From: Paraburkholderia sp. CNPSo 3272
GTDB lineage: Bacteria > Pseudomonadota > Gammaproteobacteria > Burkholderiales > Burkholderiaceae
DNA length: 64,000 nucleotides
Assembly: GCF_024206495.1 (NCBI RefSeq)
Contig: NZ_JAMBPQ010000026.1
Span: 1-64,000, forward strand
Reading direction: 5' to 3'
Positions within the stretch are counted from its first letter, which is position 1. The number at the start of each line of letters is the position of its first letter. Shown piece by piece: positions 15,853 through 24,067 of the stretch. Made by a program: the position numbers and the translations under genes. Below the pieces are notes generated by a model. It searched no databases. It saw only the letters and a program-made list of their open reading frames with translations, and was not told where the DNA came from.

Positions 15853-17880
15853 ATGTCCAACATTTTCTCGATCGGTCTGAGCGGCCTGCAGGCGGCGCAG
15901 ATTGGTATCTCGACCACCGGCGAGAACATCAGCAACTCGACGACCGCGGGCTACACCGTCGAGACGCCGGTGTACCAGGAATCGGCGGGTCAGTACACGT
16001 CGAGCGGCTATCTCGGCAGCGGCGTCACCACTGCCACCGTGCAGCGCGCCTACAGCCAGTACCTCACGACGGCCGTCAACAATGCGCAGACGGCCAGCAG
16101 TTCGTACACGGCTTCGTATAACCTCGCCACGCAGCTCTCGAACCTCGTGGGCAGCCCGACCTCGGGCATCGCCACCGCGATCACGAACTTCTTCACGGGC
16201 CTGCAGAACGTCTCGAATTCGCCTTCGGATACCGCAGCGCGGCAAACCGTGCTCTCCGACGCGCAGACGCTCGCCACCCAGATCAACGCCGCGAGCCAGC
16301 AGTACGACGCGATGCGCCAAAGCGTGAACACGCAGCTCACGAGCGCGGTCTCGCAAATCAACACCTACACGCAGCAGATCGCGAGCCTCAACGCGCAGAT
16401 CACGTCCGCGAGCTCGGGCGGCCAGCAGCCGAACCAGCTCCTCGATCAGCGCGATCTGGCCGTGGCCAATCTCTCGAAGCTGGTCGGCGTTCAGGTCGTG
16501 CAGGGCAGCACCGGCTACAGCGTATTCCTCGGCAACGGCCAGCCGCTCGTGGTCAGCAGCCAGAGCTACAACCTCGGCACGCAGCCGTCGAGTTCCAACC
16601 CGCAGGAGCTGGCCGTGACCTGGCAGGGCCTGAATGGCGCGAGCGCCGCATCGCAAGGCGCGCCGCAGGTGCTGTCGTCGGCCGCGCTGCAGGGCGGCAC
16701 CGTGGGCGGCCTCGTTTCGTTCGTCTCGTCCACGCTCGATCCGGCGGAGTCGCAACTGGGCGCGATCGTGACGAGCTTCGCCGCGCAGGTGAACTCGCAG
16801 AACGCACTCGGTCTCACGCTCTCGGGCGGCGCGGGCGGCAATCTGTTCACGGTGGGCAACCCGCTCGTCACGTCCAGCTCGACGAACCCCGACACGCAGA
16901 CCACGGTCAGCGCGACGCTCACGAACAGCACGCAGCCGCTCACCGACAACTACAAGCTGAGCTACGACGGCACGAACTGGAACCTCACCGACACGACGAC
17001 GAACTCGCTGGTCGCGACCCAGCCGAACGGCGCCGCGCCGATCACGATCGGCGGCTTTTCGATTACGCCTTCGGGCACGGTGAGCGCGGGCGATTCGTTC
17101 ATGATCCAGCCGACGGCCGGCGCACTCGCGAGCTTCTCGGTCGCGACCAGCGACCCCGCGGCCATCGCGGCGGCCACGCCGGTCGTTGTGTCGGCGTCCA
17201 CGAAGAACGCAGGCACGGCCACCGTGACGCAAGGCGCGGTGGGCACGGGCTATTCGACGACGAACCTGCCGGTCACGCTGACGTACAACTCGACGTCCGG
17301 CACGCTGACCGGTCTGCCCAACGGCACGACGGTCACGATCACGACGCCGGGGTCGACGACCACCAGCACCGTGACGATCAACAGCGCCGCGACCCCGCCG
17401 GTGACCGGCGTGCCCTACAACCCGACCACGGGCGCAACCTTCACCATCACGAACCTCACGGATTCGACCGGCGCGAACGCCACCGCGACCAACGTGAGCT
17501 TCACGATGACGGGCACCCCCTCGAACAACGACACGTTTACGGTGGCGGGCAACAAGAGCGGCACGCAGGACGGCCGCAACGCGCTCGCGCTCTCGAACCT
17601 CACGTCGAGCACGGCGTACACGGGATCGACCACGCTGACCACGGCGTATGCGAACTACGTCAACTCGATCGGCAACACCGCTAGCCAGCTGCAGGCGTCG
17701 AACACGTCGCAGCAGTCGCTCGTGACGCAGCTCACTTCGCAGCAACAGTCGGTCCAGGGTGTGAACCTCGACGAGGAAGCCGCGAACCTGTTGCAGTATC
17801 AACAGCTCTATCAGGCCAACAGCAAGGTGATCCAGACGGCGGCATCGCTGTTCCAGACCCTGCTCGGCATTTTCCAGTGA
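15853..17880 (+). CDS. flgK: Hook-filament junction protein FlgK (HAP1)
   Basis: First junction protein between hook and filament, exported with chaperone FlgN. The N-terminus SNIFSIGLSGLQAAQIGISTTGENISN and the C-terminus GVNLDEEAANLLQYQQLYQANSKVIQTAASLFQTLLG are diagnostic. At 675 residues it is longer than the Salmonella protein (553). The extra length is Ser/Thr/Asn-rich beta sequence at about residues 340-590, with two GTPSxxDxF- or GTVSAGDSF-type motifs. Similar text occurs in FlgL. The ATG at 15853 has GAGGA upstream and lies downstream of the sigma-28 promoter. Confidence 0.95.
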   Translation: MSNIFSIGLSGLQAAQIGISTTGENISNSTTAGYTVETPVYQESAGQYTSSGYLGSGVTTATVQRAYSQYLTTAVNNAQTASSSYTASYNLATQLSNLVGSPTSGIATAITNFFTGLQNVSNSPSDTAARQTVLSDAQTLATQINAASQQYDAMRQSVNTQLTSAVSQINTYTQQIASLNAQITSASSGGQQPNQLLDQRDLAVANLSKLVGVQVVQGSTGYSVFLGNGQPLVVSSQSYNLGTQPSSSNPQELAVTWQGLNGASAASQGAPQVLSSAALQGGTVGGLVSFVSSTLDPAESQLGAIVTSFAAQVNSQNALGLTLSGGAGGNLFTVGNPLVTSSSTNPDTQTTVSATLTNSTQPLTDNYKLSYDGTNWNLTDTTTNSLVATQPNGAAPITIGGFSITPSGTVSAGDSFMIQPTAGALASFSVATSDPAAIAAATPVVVSASTKNAGTATVTQGAVGTGYSTTNLPVTLTYNSTSGTLTGLPNGTTVTITTPGSTTTSTVTINSAATPPVTGVPYNPTTGATFTITNLTDSTGANATATNVSFTMTGTPSNNDTFTVAGNKSGTQDGRNALALSNLTSSTAYTGSTTLTTAYANYVNSIGNTASQLQASNTSQQSLVTQLTSQQQSVQGVNLDEEAANLLQYQQLYQANSKVIQTAASLFQTLLGIFQ

Positions 17881-17891
17881 GGCGCTGACCC

Positions 17892-19136
17892 ATGCGTATC
17901 GCGACTTCCCAGATTTTTTCCTCCAGTCTGTCGACGATGGAGAACCAGCAGGCTCAGCTCCTTCAGGTCCAGCAGCAGATCTCGACCGGGGTGGCGATTT
18001 CGAATCCCGGCGACAATCCGCTCGGCGCCGCGCAGGCCGTGACGCTTTCCGCCACGAGCGCGACGCTCACGCAGTACACGTCGAACCAGACTACGGCGCT
18101 CACCGCGCTGCAGCTCGAGGACACGACGCTCTCGAGCGTGACGAGCACGATGCAGAGCATCCACTCGCTCATCATCGAAGCGCAGAACGGCTCGCTCACG
18201 GACCAGGCGCGCCAGGCGATCGCCCAGCAGATGCAGGGCGACCGCAACCAGCTGCTCTCGCTCGCCAACACCACGGACGGCGCGGGCAACTACATCTTCT
18301 CCGGCTTCCAGAGCACCTCGCAGGTGTTCTCGAACAAGTCGGGCGGCGGAGTGACCTACAACGGCGACGCGGGCCAGCGCGTGATGCAGGTGGCCGGCAC
18401 GCGCAACATCGCGGTCGGCGACACCGGCACGACGGTATTCCAGAGTGTGCAGGCCGTGGGTTCGGCCAACGTGGCCTCGGGCAATTCGTCGAACAAGGGC
18501 ACGGGCGTGATCAGCGGCGTGACGGTGACGGACCCGACCCAGGCGACCAACAACGACAACTACTCGATCGCGTTCGCCACCGACGCGACCACGGGTGCGC
18601 TCACCTACACGGTGACCGACAACAGCGCCAGCCCCGCGACGACGACGACGCCAGCCAACTACACCGCTGGCAATGCGATCTCGCTCGGCTCGGGCATGAG
18701 CGTGACGATGTCGGGTACGCCCAGCGCGGGCGACTCGTTCTCGGTCACGCCCGCCACGGCGTCGCAGAACACGGACGTGTTCGCGAGCATCGACGGCATC
18801 ATCGCCGCGCTGAACACGCCCACGAGCGGCTCCACCGCTGCGGTCGCCAACCTCAACAACGCGCTGAACACCGGCCTCACGCAGATCGGCAACTCGCTGT
18901 CGAACGTGATCACGGTGCAGGCTTCCGTCGGCGGCCGCGAGCAGGAAGTGAAGGCGCTCCAAACGGTCACGTCGACCAACTCGCTGCAGGTCACGTCGAA
19001 CCTCTCCGACCTCATGAGCACCGACACGGTGGCCGCGATCAGCCAGTTCGAGCAGCTGTCGAACGCGCTCACGGCTTCGCAGAAAAGCTTTGCCGCCACG
19101 CAGAATCTCTCGCTGTTCCAGTACATCAATCCTTGA
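17892..19136 (+). CDS. flgL: Hook-filament junction protein FlgL (HAP3)
   Basis: Second junction protein, a flagellin homologue that adapts the hook to the filament. The N-terminus MRIATSQIFSSSLSTMENQQ and the motif ISTGVAISNPGDNPLGAAQAV match FlgL; the C-terminal helices (LSNVITVQASVGGREQEVKAL) mirror flagellin D0/D1. The 414 residues exceed the enteric 317 because of a beta-rich insert (about 195-300) with GTPSAGDSFSVTPA. It follows flgK by 11 bp and ends at a bidirectional terminator. Confidence 0.94.
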   Translation: MRIATSQIFSSSLSTMENQQAQLLQVQQQISTGVAISNPGDNPLGAAQAVTLSATSATLTQYTSNQTTALTALQLEDTTLSSVTSTMQSIHSLIIEAQNGSLTDQARQAIAQQMQGDRNQLLSLANTTDGAGNYIFSGFQSTSQVFSNKSGGGVTYNGDAGQRVMQVAGTRNIAVGDTGTTVFQSVQAVGSANVASGNSSNKGTGVISGVTVTDPTQATNNDNYSIAFATDATTGALTYTVTDNSASPATTTTPANYTAGNAISLGSGMSVTMSGTPSAGDSFSVTPATASQNTDVFASIDGIIAALNTPTSGSTAAVANLNNALNTGLTQIGNSLSNVITVQASVGGREQEVKALQTVTSTNSLQVTSNLSDLMSTDTVAAISQFEQLSNALTASQKSFAATQNLSLFQYINP

Positions 19137-19157
19137 TCATGAGGCATTGAGCGGTCG

Positions 19158-19185
19158 AAAAAAGCGGACTTCGGTCCGCTTTTTT
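19158..19185. terminator. Bidirectional terminator between flgL and fliR
   Basis: Six A residues, stem GCGGAC - loop TTCG - GTCCGC, then six T residues: a symmetric rho-independent terminator usable on both strands. It sits between the convergent flgKL and fliL-R operons. Confidence 0.9.
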
Positions 19186-19215
19186 ATTGTTTCATTCGCG
19201 TCGGCGAAATCCGTC

Positions 19216-20007
19216 TCAACCCGGCGGACGCAGCGCGCCGGCCACGCGCCCCATCTGGTCGATGCCGCTGTCGAACAGTCGCGCGAAGTAGGGAATGAGG
19301 TTCGGCATCATGAGCTGGACGAGCAGCATGCCCACGAGCATCGTGAGTGCGAAGCCGATCTGGAAGATACCGATCTGCGGAGCCGCGCGGTTCAGAATGC
19401 CGAGCGAAAGGTTGGTGATGAGAAGCGCGACCACTACCGGCAGCGAGAGCAGCAGGCCCGAGGTGAGGATCGTCGCGCCATAGTTGGCGATCAGCTGCCA
19501 GCCCGAGGCGCCGAGCACGCTCGCCGTGACTGGCAGCGTCTGGAACGTGGCGACGAGCGCCGCGATCATCTGCAGATGGCCGTCGAACACGAGGAAGGCG
19601 AGCATCGCCATCATGTTCAGCCACGAGGAGAGAGCGGGCGAGCTGGTGCTGGCCTGCGGGTCGAAGAAGCTCGCGAAGCCCAGACCCATGCCGAGGCTCA
19701 TCATGTCGCCCGCCGCGGTCACGACCGCGAACACGAGCTGCATCGTGAAGCCGAGCGCCACGCCGATCAGGAACTGGTTGACGAGAATCCACACGCCCTC
19801 GGCGGAAAACACCGTGACCTGCGGCATGGCGCCGAGCGTGGGCGCGACGATCAGCGTGATGAAGCCCGCGAGGCCGATCTTCACACGCGTCGGCACAGAG
19901 CGATTGCCTAACACGGGCGCGACCGCCACGAGCGCCAGAATGCGCGTGAACGGCCAGAGGAAGGCCGTGAGCCAGGCGTTGAGCTGCGCGTAGGTGACGG
20001 TGAACAT
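19216..20007 (-). CDS. fliR: Export gate membrane protein FliR
   Basis: Polytopic inner-membrane part of the FliPQR export gate inside the MS ring. The 263 residues carry about six hydrophobic segments, including LNAWLTAFLWPFTRILALVAVAPV and WILVNQFLIGVALGFTMQLVFAVV. The conserved PxxIGIFQIGFALTMLVGML region is in the C-terminal half. It closes the minus-strand operon fliL-M-N-O-P-Q-R, 36 bp after fliQ, and is followed by the terminator at 19158-19185. Confidence 0.95.
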   Translation of the reverse strand: MFTVTYAQLNAWLTAFLWPFTRILALVAVAPVLGNRSVPTRVKIGLAGFITLIVAPTLGAMPQVTVFSAEGVWILVNQFLIGVALGFTMQLVFAVVTAAGDMMSLGMGLGFASFFDPQASTSSPALSSWLNMMAMLAFLVFDGHLQMIAALVATFQTLPVTASVLGASGWQLIANYGATILTSGLLLSLPVVVALLITNLSLGILNRAAPQIGIFQIGFALTMLVGMLLVQLMMPNLIPYFARLFDSGIDQMGRVAGALRPPG

Positions 20008-20043
20008 GGAGCGTGCAGAAAAAAGCTGCGTGGCAGCGGCGCG

Positions 20044-20316
20044 CTAGCCCGCCGCGACCGAGACGATGCTCGTGAACATGCGATGCATGTAATCGACCAT
20101 CGTCGAGAGCATCCACGGACCGGCGATCACGAGCGTCACGCCAATGGCGATCAGCTTGGGGATGAACGAGAGTGTGGTTTCGTTGATTTGTGTGGCCGCC
20201 TGGAAAAGGCTCACCACGAGACCCACGCAGAGCGACACGAGCAGCAGCGGTGCGGCAAGCAGGAGGGTGACGTACATCGCCTCGTGGGCAATCGTCATGA
20301 CCATTTCGGGTGTCAT
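20044..20316 (-). CDS. fliQ: Export gate membrane protein FliQ
   Basis: Small two-helix inner-membrane subunit of the FliP5Q4R1 gate. It has 90 residues, the standard length, with EAMYVTLLLAAPLLLVSLCVGLVVSLFQAATQINE and a second segment LIAIGVTLVIAGPWMLSTMVDY. It lies between fliP (10 bp away) and fliR in the conserved order. Confidence 0.96.
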   Translation of the reverse strand: MTPEMVMTIAHEAMYVTLLLAAPLLLVSLCVGLVVSLFQAATQINETTLSFIPKLIAIGVTLVIAGPWMLSTMVDYMHRMFTSIVSVAAG

Positions 20317-20326
20317 CGTTGACTCC

Positions 20327-21172
20327 TTAGCTGAAGCTCTGCGCGAGCGAGCCGATCAACAGTTGCCAGCCGTCCACCAGCACGAACAGCATGAGCTTGA
20401 AGGGCAGCGAAATGGTCGCGGGCGAGACCATCATCATGCCCATCGACATCAGCACACTCGCCACCACCAGGTCGATGATGAGAAACGGAATGTAGATGGT
20501 AAAGCCGATCTGGAAGCCCGTCTTCAGTTCGCTCGTGACGAACGAGGGCACGAGCAGCGTGAGCGGCACGTCCTCGGGTCCTTGCATGGGCGCCGCGTGC
20601 GAGATGCGCGCGAAGAGCGCGAGATCGGACTCGCGGGTCTGGCGCAGCATGAAGGTCTTGAAGGGCGCGACGCCGCGCGTCACGGCGTCGTCCATCGAAA
20701 TCGTGCCGGCCGAGAACGGCTTGTAGCCGTCGTTGTAGGCCTTGTCGAGCACCGGCGACATCACGAACAGCGTCAGAAAGAGCGCGAGGCCCACGAGCAC
20801 CTGGTTGGGCGGGGTGGTCGTCGTGCCGAGCGCCTGGCGCAACAGCGAAAACACGATGATGATGCGCGTGAAGCTCGTCATCATCAGCACCATCGCCGGC
20901 AGGAACGACAGCATCGTGAGCAGCAGCATCGTCTGCACGCTCAGCGAGTACGTCGTTCCGCCGTTGGGGCCAGGGCTCGTGTTGAAGGCGGGGAGGCCTT
21001 GCGGGCCACCCGCGCTCTGCGCGTGTGCGAGGTGCGGCAGCGCGAGGGCGAAGGCGCCCGCGCCGAGCATCAGCGCGAACGGAAGCGCCGTTCTGGCGAT
21101 CTTCGCGAGGGTAGCCGCGCGCGCGCGGACATCGCCGCCTGCGCCCGGCGCATGAAGGGAACTGCCGTGCAT
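20327..21172 (-). CDS. fliP: Export gate membrane protein FliP
   Basis: Main subunit of the export gate. A cleavable N-terminal segment (about residues 25-52) is followed by TM helices and the hallmark MMTSFTRIIIVFSLLRQALGTTTTPPNQVLVGLALFLTLFVMSPV. The C-terminal block FLIIDLVVASVLMSMGMMMVSPATISLPFKLMLFVLVDGW is also conserved. It has 281 residues, slightly longer than in enterics owing to the N-terminus. The ATG abuts the fliO stop codon with no gap, suggesting coupled translation. Confidence 0.96.
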   Translation of the reverse strand: MHGSSLHAPGAGGDVRARAATLAKIARTALPFALMLGAGAFALALPHLAHAQSAGGPQGLPAFNTSPGPNGGTTYSLSVQTMLLLTMLSFLPAMVLMMTSFTRIIIVFSLLRQALGTTTTPPNQVLVGLALFLTLFVMSPVLDKAYNDGYKPFSAGTISMDDAVTRGVAPFKTFMLRQTRESDLALFARISHAAPMQGPEDVPLTLLVPSFVTSELKTGFQIGFTIYIPFLIIDLVVASVLMSMGMMMVSPATISLPFKLMLFVLVDGWQLLIGSLAQSFS

Positions 21173-21838
21173 TTACTGCGCTCCGCCGTCGTGACGCATG
21201 AAACGCGCGTTGATGCGTTTGTTCGCCTCGCTTTTCAGCGCGTCACGAAAGCGCTGTGCGAAGGTGCCCGAGAGGGCGGGGGCGTTGGGAGCGGCCGCTG
21301 CGACGCCTGCGGGAAGCTCGCCCGCGGGCAGCGTGTGGAGCAGGCGCACGTTGCCGGGCGCGGCGCCCAGCACGAGCCAGGTGTCGCCGATCTCGACGAC
21401 GGCCACGCGCTCCTTGCCGCCGAGCGATGCGCCGCCGATGGTCTTCACGAGCGCGTTCTTCGGGCCGCCTTGCAGGCCGAGACGCCGCGCGAGCCAGGCG
21501 CAGCCGAACACTACGGCGATCACGAGCGCCAGACCCAGCACCGTCTGCACGACCGCGCCGAATCCGAGCGCGGGGACCGCACTGCCGGCGATCACGGCGG
21601 AGGCGCCCGAGGCACCCGATGCCGCGCGCGTGGCTTCGTTGAGCGCCTGGAGGTCGGCGGCCCGCGCGCTCATGACCGCGAAAACGGCGGCGCCGGCGAG
21701 CGAGAGGTGCACGGCGAGGCGCCACGAGAAGCGCAGCACGCGCGTGCCGCGCGACTTGCGCGTGCGCTGCATCCTGATGCCAGAAGCGGCGCCAGAGGCG
21801 GTGCTAGAAGCGGCGCCGGGAACAGCCTGGGGTTTCAT
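21173..21838 (-). CDS. fliO: Flagellar assembly protein FliO
   Basis: Membrane protein that stabilises FliP during gate assembly. The 221-residue product has a basic N-terminus, a first hydrophobic segment (about 40-60) and a second one (VVQTVLGLALVIAVVFGCAWLARRLGL, about 95-120). After that comes the soluble FliO core GKERVAVVEIGDTWLVLGAAPGNVRLLHTL. It is longer than the E. coli protein and has the Ala/Gly-rich N-terminal region common in this order. It overlaps fliN by 4 bp. Confidence 0.9.
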   Translation of the reverse strand: MKPQAVPGAASSTASGAASGIRMQRTRKSRGTRVLRFSWRLAVHLSLAGAAVFAVMSARAADLQALNEATRAASGASGASAVIAGSAVPALGFGAVVQTVLGLALVIAVVFGCAWLARRLGLQGGPKNALVKTIGGASLGGKERVAVVEIGDTWLVLGAAPGNVRLLHTLPAGELPAGVAAAAPNAPALSGTFAQRFRDALKSEANKRINARFMRHDGGAQ

Positions 21839-22299
21839 CGGTTCAGCTTCCGGATCCGCTCGGACGGCGTGATGATGTCGGTGAGACGAATGCCGAACTT
21901 GTCGTTCACGACCACCACTTCGCCCTGGGCGATGAGGCAGCCGTTCACGAGCACGTCCATCGGCTCGCCGGCCATGCCGTCGAGTTCCACGACCGAGCCC
22001 TGCGCGAGCTGCAGCAGGTTGCGGATGGCGATCTTGGTGCGGCCCAGCTCCACGGTCATCTGGACGGGAATGTCCAGAATCATGTCGATGTCGTTGGCCG
22101 TCCTGGTCGAATCGACCTTCGAGAGCGGCTGGAACACGGCTGCCGGTTGTGCGGCGGGCGCTTCGTTGCTGTTCTGCTCGGCAAGCGCGCTCGCCCAGTC
22201 GTCCATCGAGTCGCTGCCCGCTTCCGGCGCAGCGGCCTCGAAACCCGGGTCGAGCACCGGCTCGTCTGCGCTCGTGCCGTTGATGTCACTCATATCCAC
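21835..22299 (-). CDS. fliN: Motor switch protein FliN
   Basis: C-ring component that, with FliM and FliG, sets rotation direction and docks FliH. The C-terminal SpoA domain is intact (ILDIPVQMTVELGRTKIAIRNLLQLAQGSVVELD and FGIRLTDIITPSERIRKL). The first 70 residues are acidic and disordered. The frame opens 14 bp inside the end of fliM; a second ATG two codons later is possible. 154 residues. Confidence 0.95.
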   Translation of the reverse strand: MDMSDINGTSADEPVLDPGFEAAAPEAGSDSMDDWASALAEQNSNEAPAAQPAAVFQPLSKVDSTRTANDIDMILDIPVQMTVELGRTKIAIRNLLQLAQGSVVELDGMAGEPMDVLVNGCLIAQGEVVVVNDKFGIRLTDIITPSERIRKLNR

Positions 22300-23290
22300 C
22301 TTCCTTCATCGTGTCGGCTGCGCTGATCATCTTCTGGACCCGCAACGCGTATTGACCATTGAAAATTCCGTAGCCGCACTCCATCACGGGCACGCCGTCC
22401 ACCTTGGCGGTGATGTGCTCCGCAATGTTCATGGGCAGTACGTCGCCCTTCTTCATGTTCAGGATTTGCTCGAACGTGACGGGCACCTGCGCAAGGTCGG
22501 CCGTGAGCTCGACTTCGGCGGCCTGCACCTGCTGCGACAGCACGCGCACCCAGCGGCGGTCCACGTCGAGCACTTCGCCTTGCAGCGGCGAGGCCAGCAC
22601 GTCGCGGATCGGCTCGATCATCGAGTAGGGCATGCAGATGTGCAGCGTGCCGCCCGTCGGCCCGAATTCGATCGAGAACTGCGTGACGATCACGATCTCG
22701 TTGGGCGTGGCAACGTTTGCGAACTGCGTATGCATTTCAGAACGCACGTATTCGAACTGCAGCGGCCGCACGCTTTTCCACGCGTTCGTGTAGTGCTCGA
22801 ACACGAGATTGAGCAGCTTGCCGATGATGCGCTGCTCGGTCTGCGTGAAGTCGCGGCCTTCCACTCGCGTGTGAAAGCGCCCGTCGCCGCCGAACAGGTT
22901 GTCCACGACGAAGAACACGAGGTTCGGATCGAACACGAACAGCGACGTGCCGCGCAGCGGCTTCACGTGCACGAGGTTCAGGTTCGTCGGGATCGGCAGG
23001 TTGCGGGTGAACTCGCTGTACTTCTGCACGCGCACCGGACCGACCGAGATTTCGGCGGTGCGGCGCATGAAATTGAAGATGCCGACGCGCAACAGGCGCG
23101 CAAAGCGCTCGTTGATGATTTCGAGGCCGGGCATCCGGCCGCGAACGATCCGTTCCTGCGTCGCGATGTTGTAGGGCCGTACGCCCTTGTTCTCGGAGCC
23201 GCCCGAATCGGAATCGACTTCGCCGGTGACGCCTTTCAGGAGGGCATCGACCTCCTCCTGGGACATGAACTCGTCGTGACCCATCGTCAT
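22286..23290 (-). CDS. fliM: Motor switch protein FliM
   Basis: C-ring protein that binds phosphorylated CheY and transmits switching to FliG. The N-terminal CheY-binding peptide FMSQEEVDALLKGV is present. Next is the CheC-like middle domain (with the conserved GRMPGLEIINERFARLLR and NPNLVFFVVDNLFGGDGRFHTRVEGRDFT) and a C-terminal SpoA domain (VPVTFEQILNMKKGDVLPM). 334 residues, standard length. It follows fliL by 40 bp. Confidence 0.97.
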   Translation of the reverse strand: MTMGHDEFMSQEEVDALLKGVTGEVDSDSGGSENKGVRPYNIATQERIVRGRMPGLEIINERFARLLRVGIFNFMRRTAEISVGPVRVQKYSEFTRNLPIPTNLNLVHVKPLRGTSLFVFDPNLVFFVVDNLFGGDGRFHTRVEGRDFTQTEQRIIGKLLNLVFEHYTNAWKSVRPLQFEYVRSEMHTQFANVATPNEIVIVTQFSIEFGPTGGTLHICMPYSMIEPIRDVLASPLQGEVLDVDRRWVRVLSQQVQAAEVELTADLAQVPVTFEQILNMKKGDVLPMNIAEHITAKVDGVPVMECGYGIFNGQYALRVQKMISAADTMKEGGYE

Positions 23291-23330
23291 GATGACTGGC
23301 CCTCCATCGCGGGAATCATGTCAGCCACGC

Positions 23331-23834
23331 TCACTGGACGACGAATTCGGTGAACAGCACGTCGTCGACGTGCATCGACTTCTCGTTCGCGGCGGCAGGC
23401 TGCGAGATCAGCACGGCGAGTTCCGTGGCGAGCGCACGCTTGCCGTCGAGCGGTGCGAGGTCGGACGGATGCTTGTTTGAGAGCGCGAGCAACAGGCGGC
23501 TGCGGATCTCGGGCATGCGCGCGACGAGCGCGTCCTGGGTGGCCTGGCTGTCGAGCTTGAGCGTGAGGCCGATGCGCAGGTAGTGCGACTCGCCGTCGTC
23601 GGATTGCAGATTGACGGTCATCGGCTCGAGCGCGTAATACACGGGCATGGCCGGGGGTGCTGCGGCCGGCGTGGCCGGCGCGCTCGGGGCGTGGCGCGAC
23701 ATGAAGAACCACGTCGCGCCGGCCGCCGCGGCGGCGGCGAGGATCGCAATGAGCGCGATGACGATAATGCGCTTCATCGGTCCGGGTTTCGCGCCCTGGG
23801 GCGCGGCTTGCTGGGATGCGGTGGTGGTCGCCAT
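23331..23834 (-). CDS. fliL: FliL, stator-associated basal-body protein
   Basis: Single-pass inner-membrane protein that surrounds the stators and supports torque. One TM helix lies at about residues 21-43 (KRIIVIALIAILAAAAAAGATWFF), then an Ala/Pro linker and the stomatin-like periplasmic domain (MTVNLQSDDGESHYLRIGLTLKL, IRSRLLLALSNK). 167 residues. First gene of fliL-M-N-O-P-Q-R. Confidence 0.93.
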   Translation of the reverse strand: MATTTASQQAAPQGAKPGPMKRIIVIALIAILAAAAAAGATWFFMSRHAPSAPATPAAAPPAMPVYYALEPMTVNLQSDDGESHYLRIGLTLKLDSQATQDALVARMPEIRSRLLLALSNKHPSDLAPLDGKRALATELAVLISQPAAANEKSMHVDDVLFTEFVVQ

Positions 23835-24067
23835 GTCGAAAAGTCAGCCTGGATGCTTGCAAGGGTCCGGGGCACCGACCTGGTGGTCAGTCCGGGCATG
23901 CTGCATTGTTCCGGCTTTTGCCTTTCAGCGATGGGAAGAATAGACGGGGGAATTCCGGCTATCTCGTGGTTTTGTTGAGCGCCGCGGCAAGCCTTTCGCG
24001 TGGGGGCGCGAGGTCAGCGTACGCAGCCGCCGGGTGCGGCTGCGTAAGGCGGGGTGTCAGGAAGGTG
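23835..24067 (-). promoter_or_regulatory. Spacer between fliK and fliL, probable fliL promoter region
   Basis: These 233 bp without a gene must hold the promoter of the fliL operon unless it is read through from fliK. On the minus strand a TATTCT (23942-23937) is a possible -10, without a good -35. Close to the fliK stop is a perfect 11-bp inverted repeat (24020-24030 with 24036-24046, core CGCAGCCGC, loop CGGGT). It has no U-run, so it may be a partial terminator or stability element. Confidence 0.4.

Noticed and set aside
15847..17802. Minus-strand open frame opposite flgK
   Set aside because: Pure Arg/Gly/Val shadow translation of the Thr/Asn-rich flgK sequence; no start site or homology.
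20144..23353. Plus-strand open frame of about 1070 codons opposite fliM-fliQ
   Set aside because: Composition is His/Arg/Glu-rich antisense text with no recognisable domain; the minus-strand fliMNOPQ genes explain the region fully.
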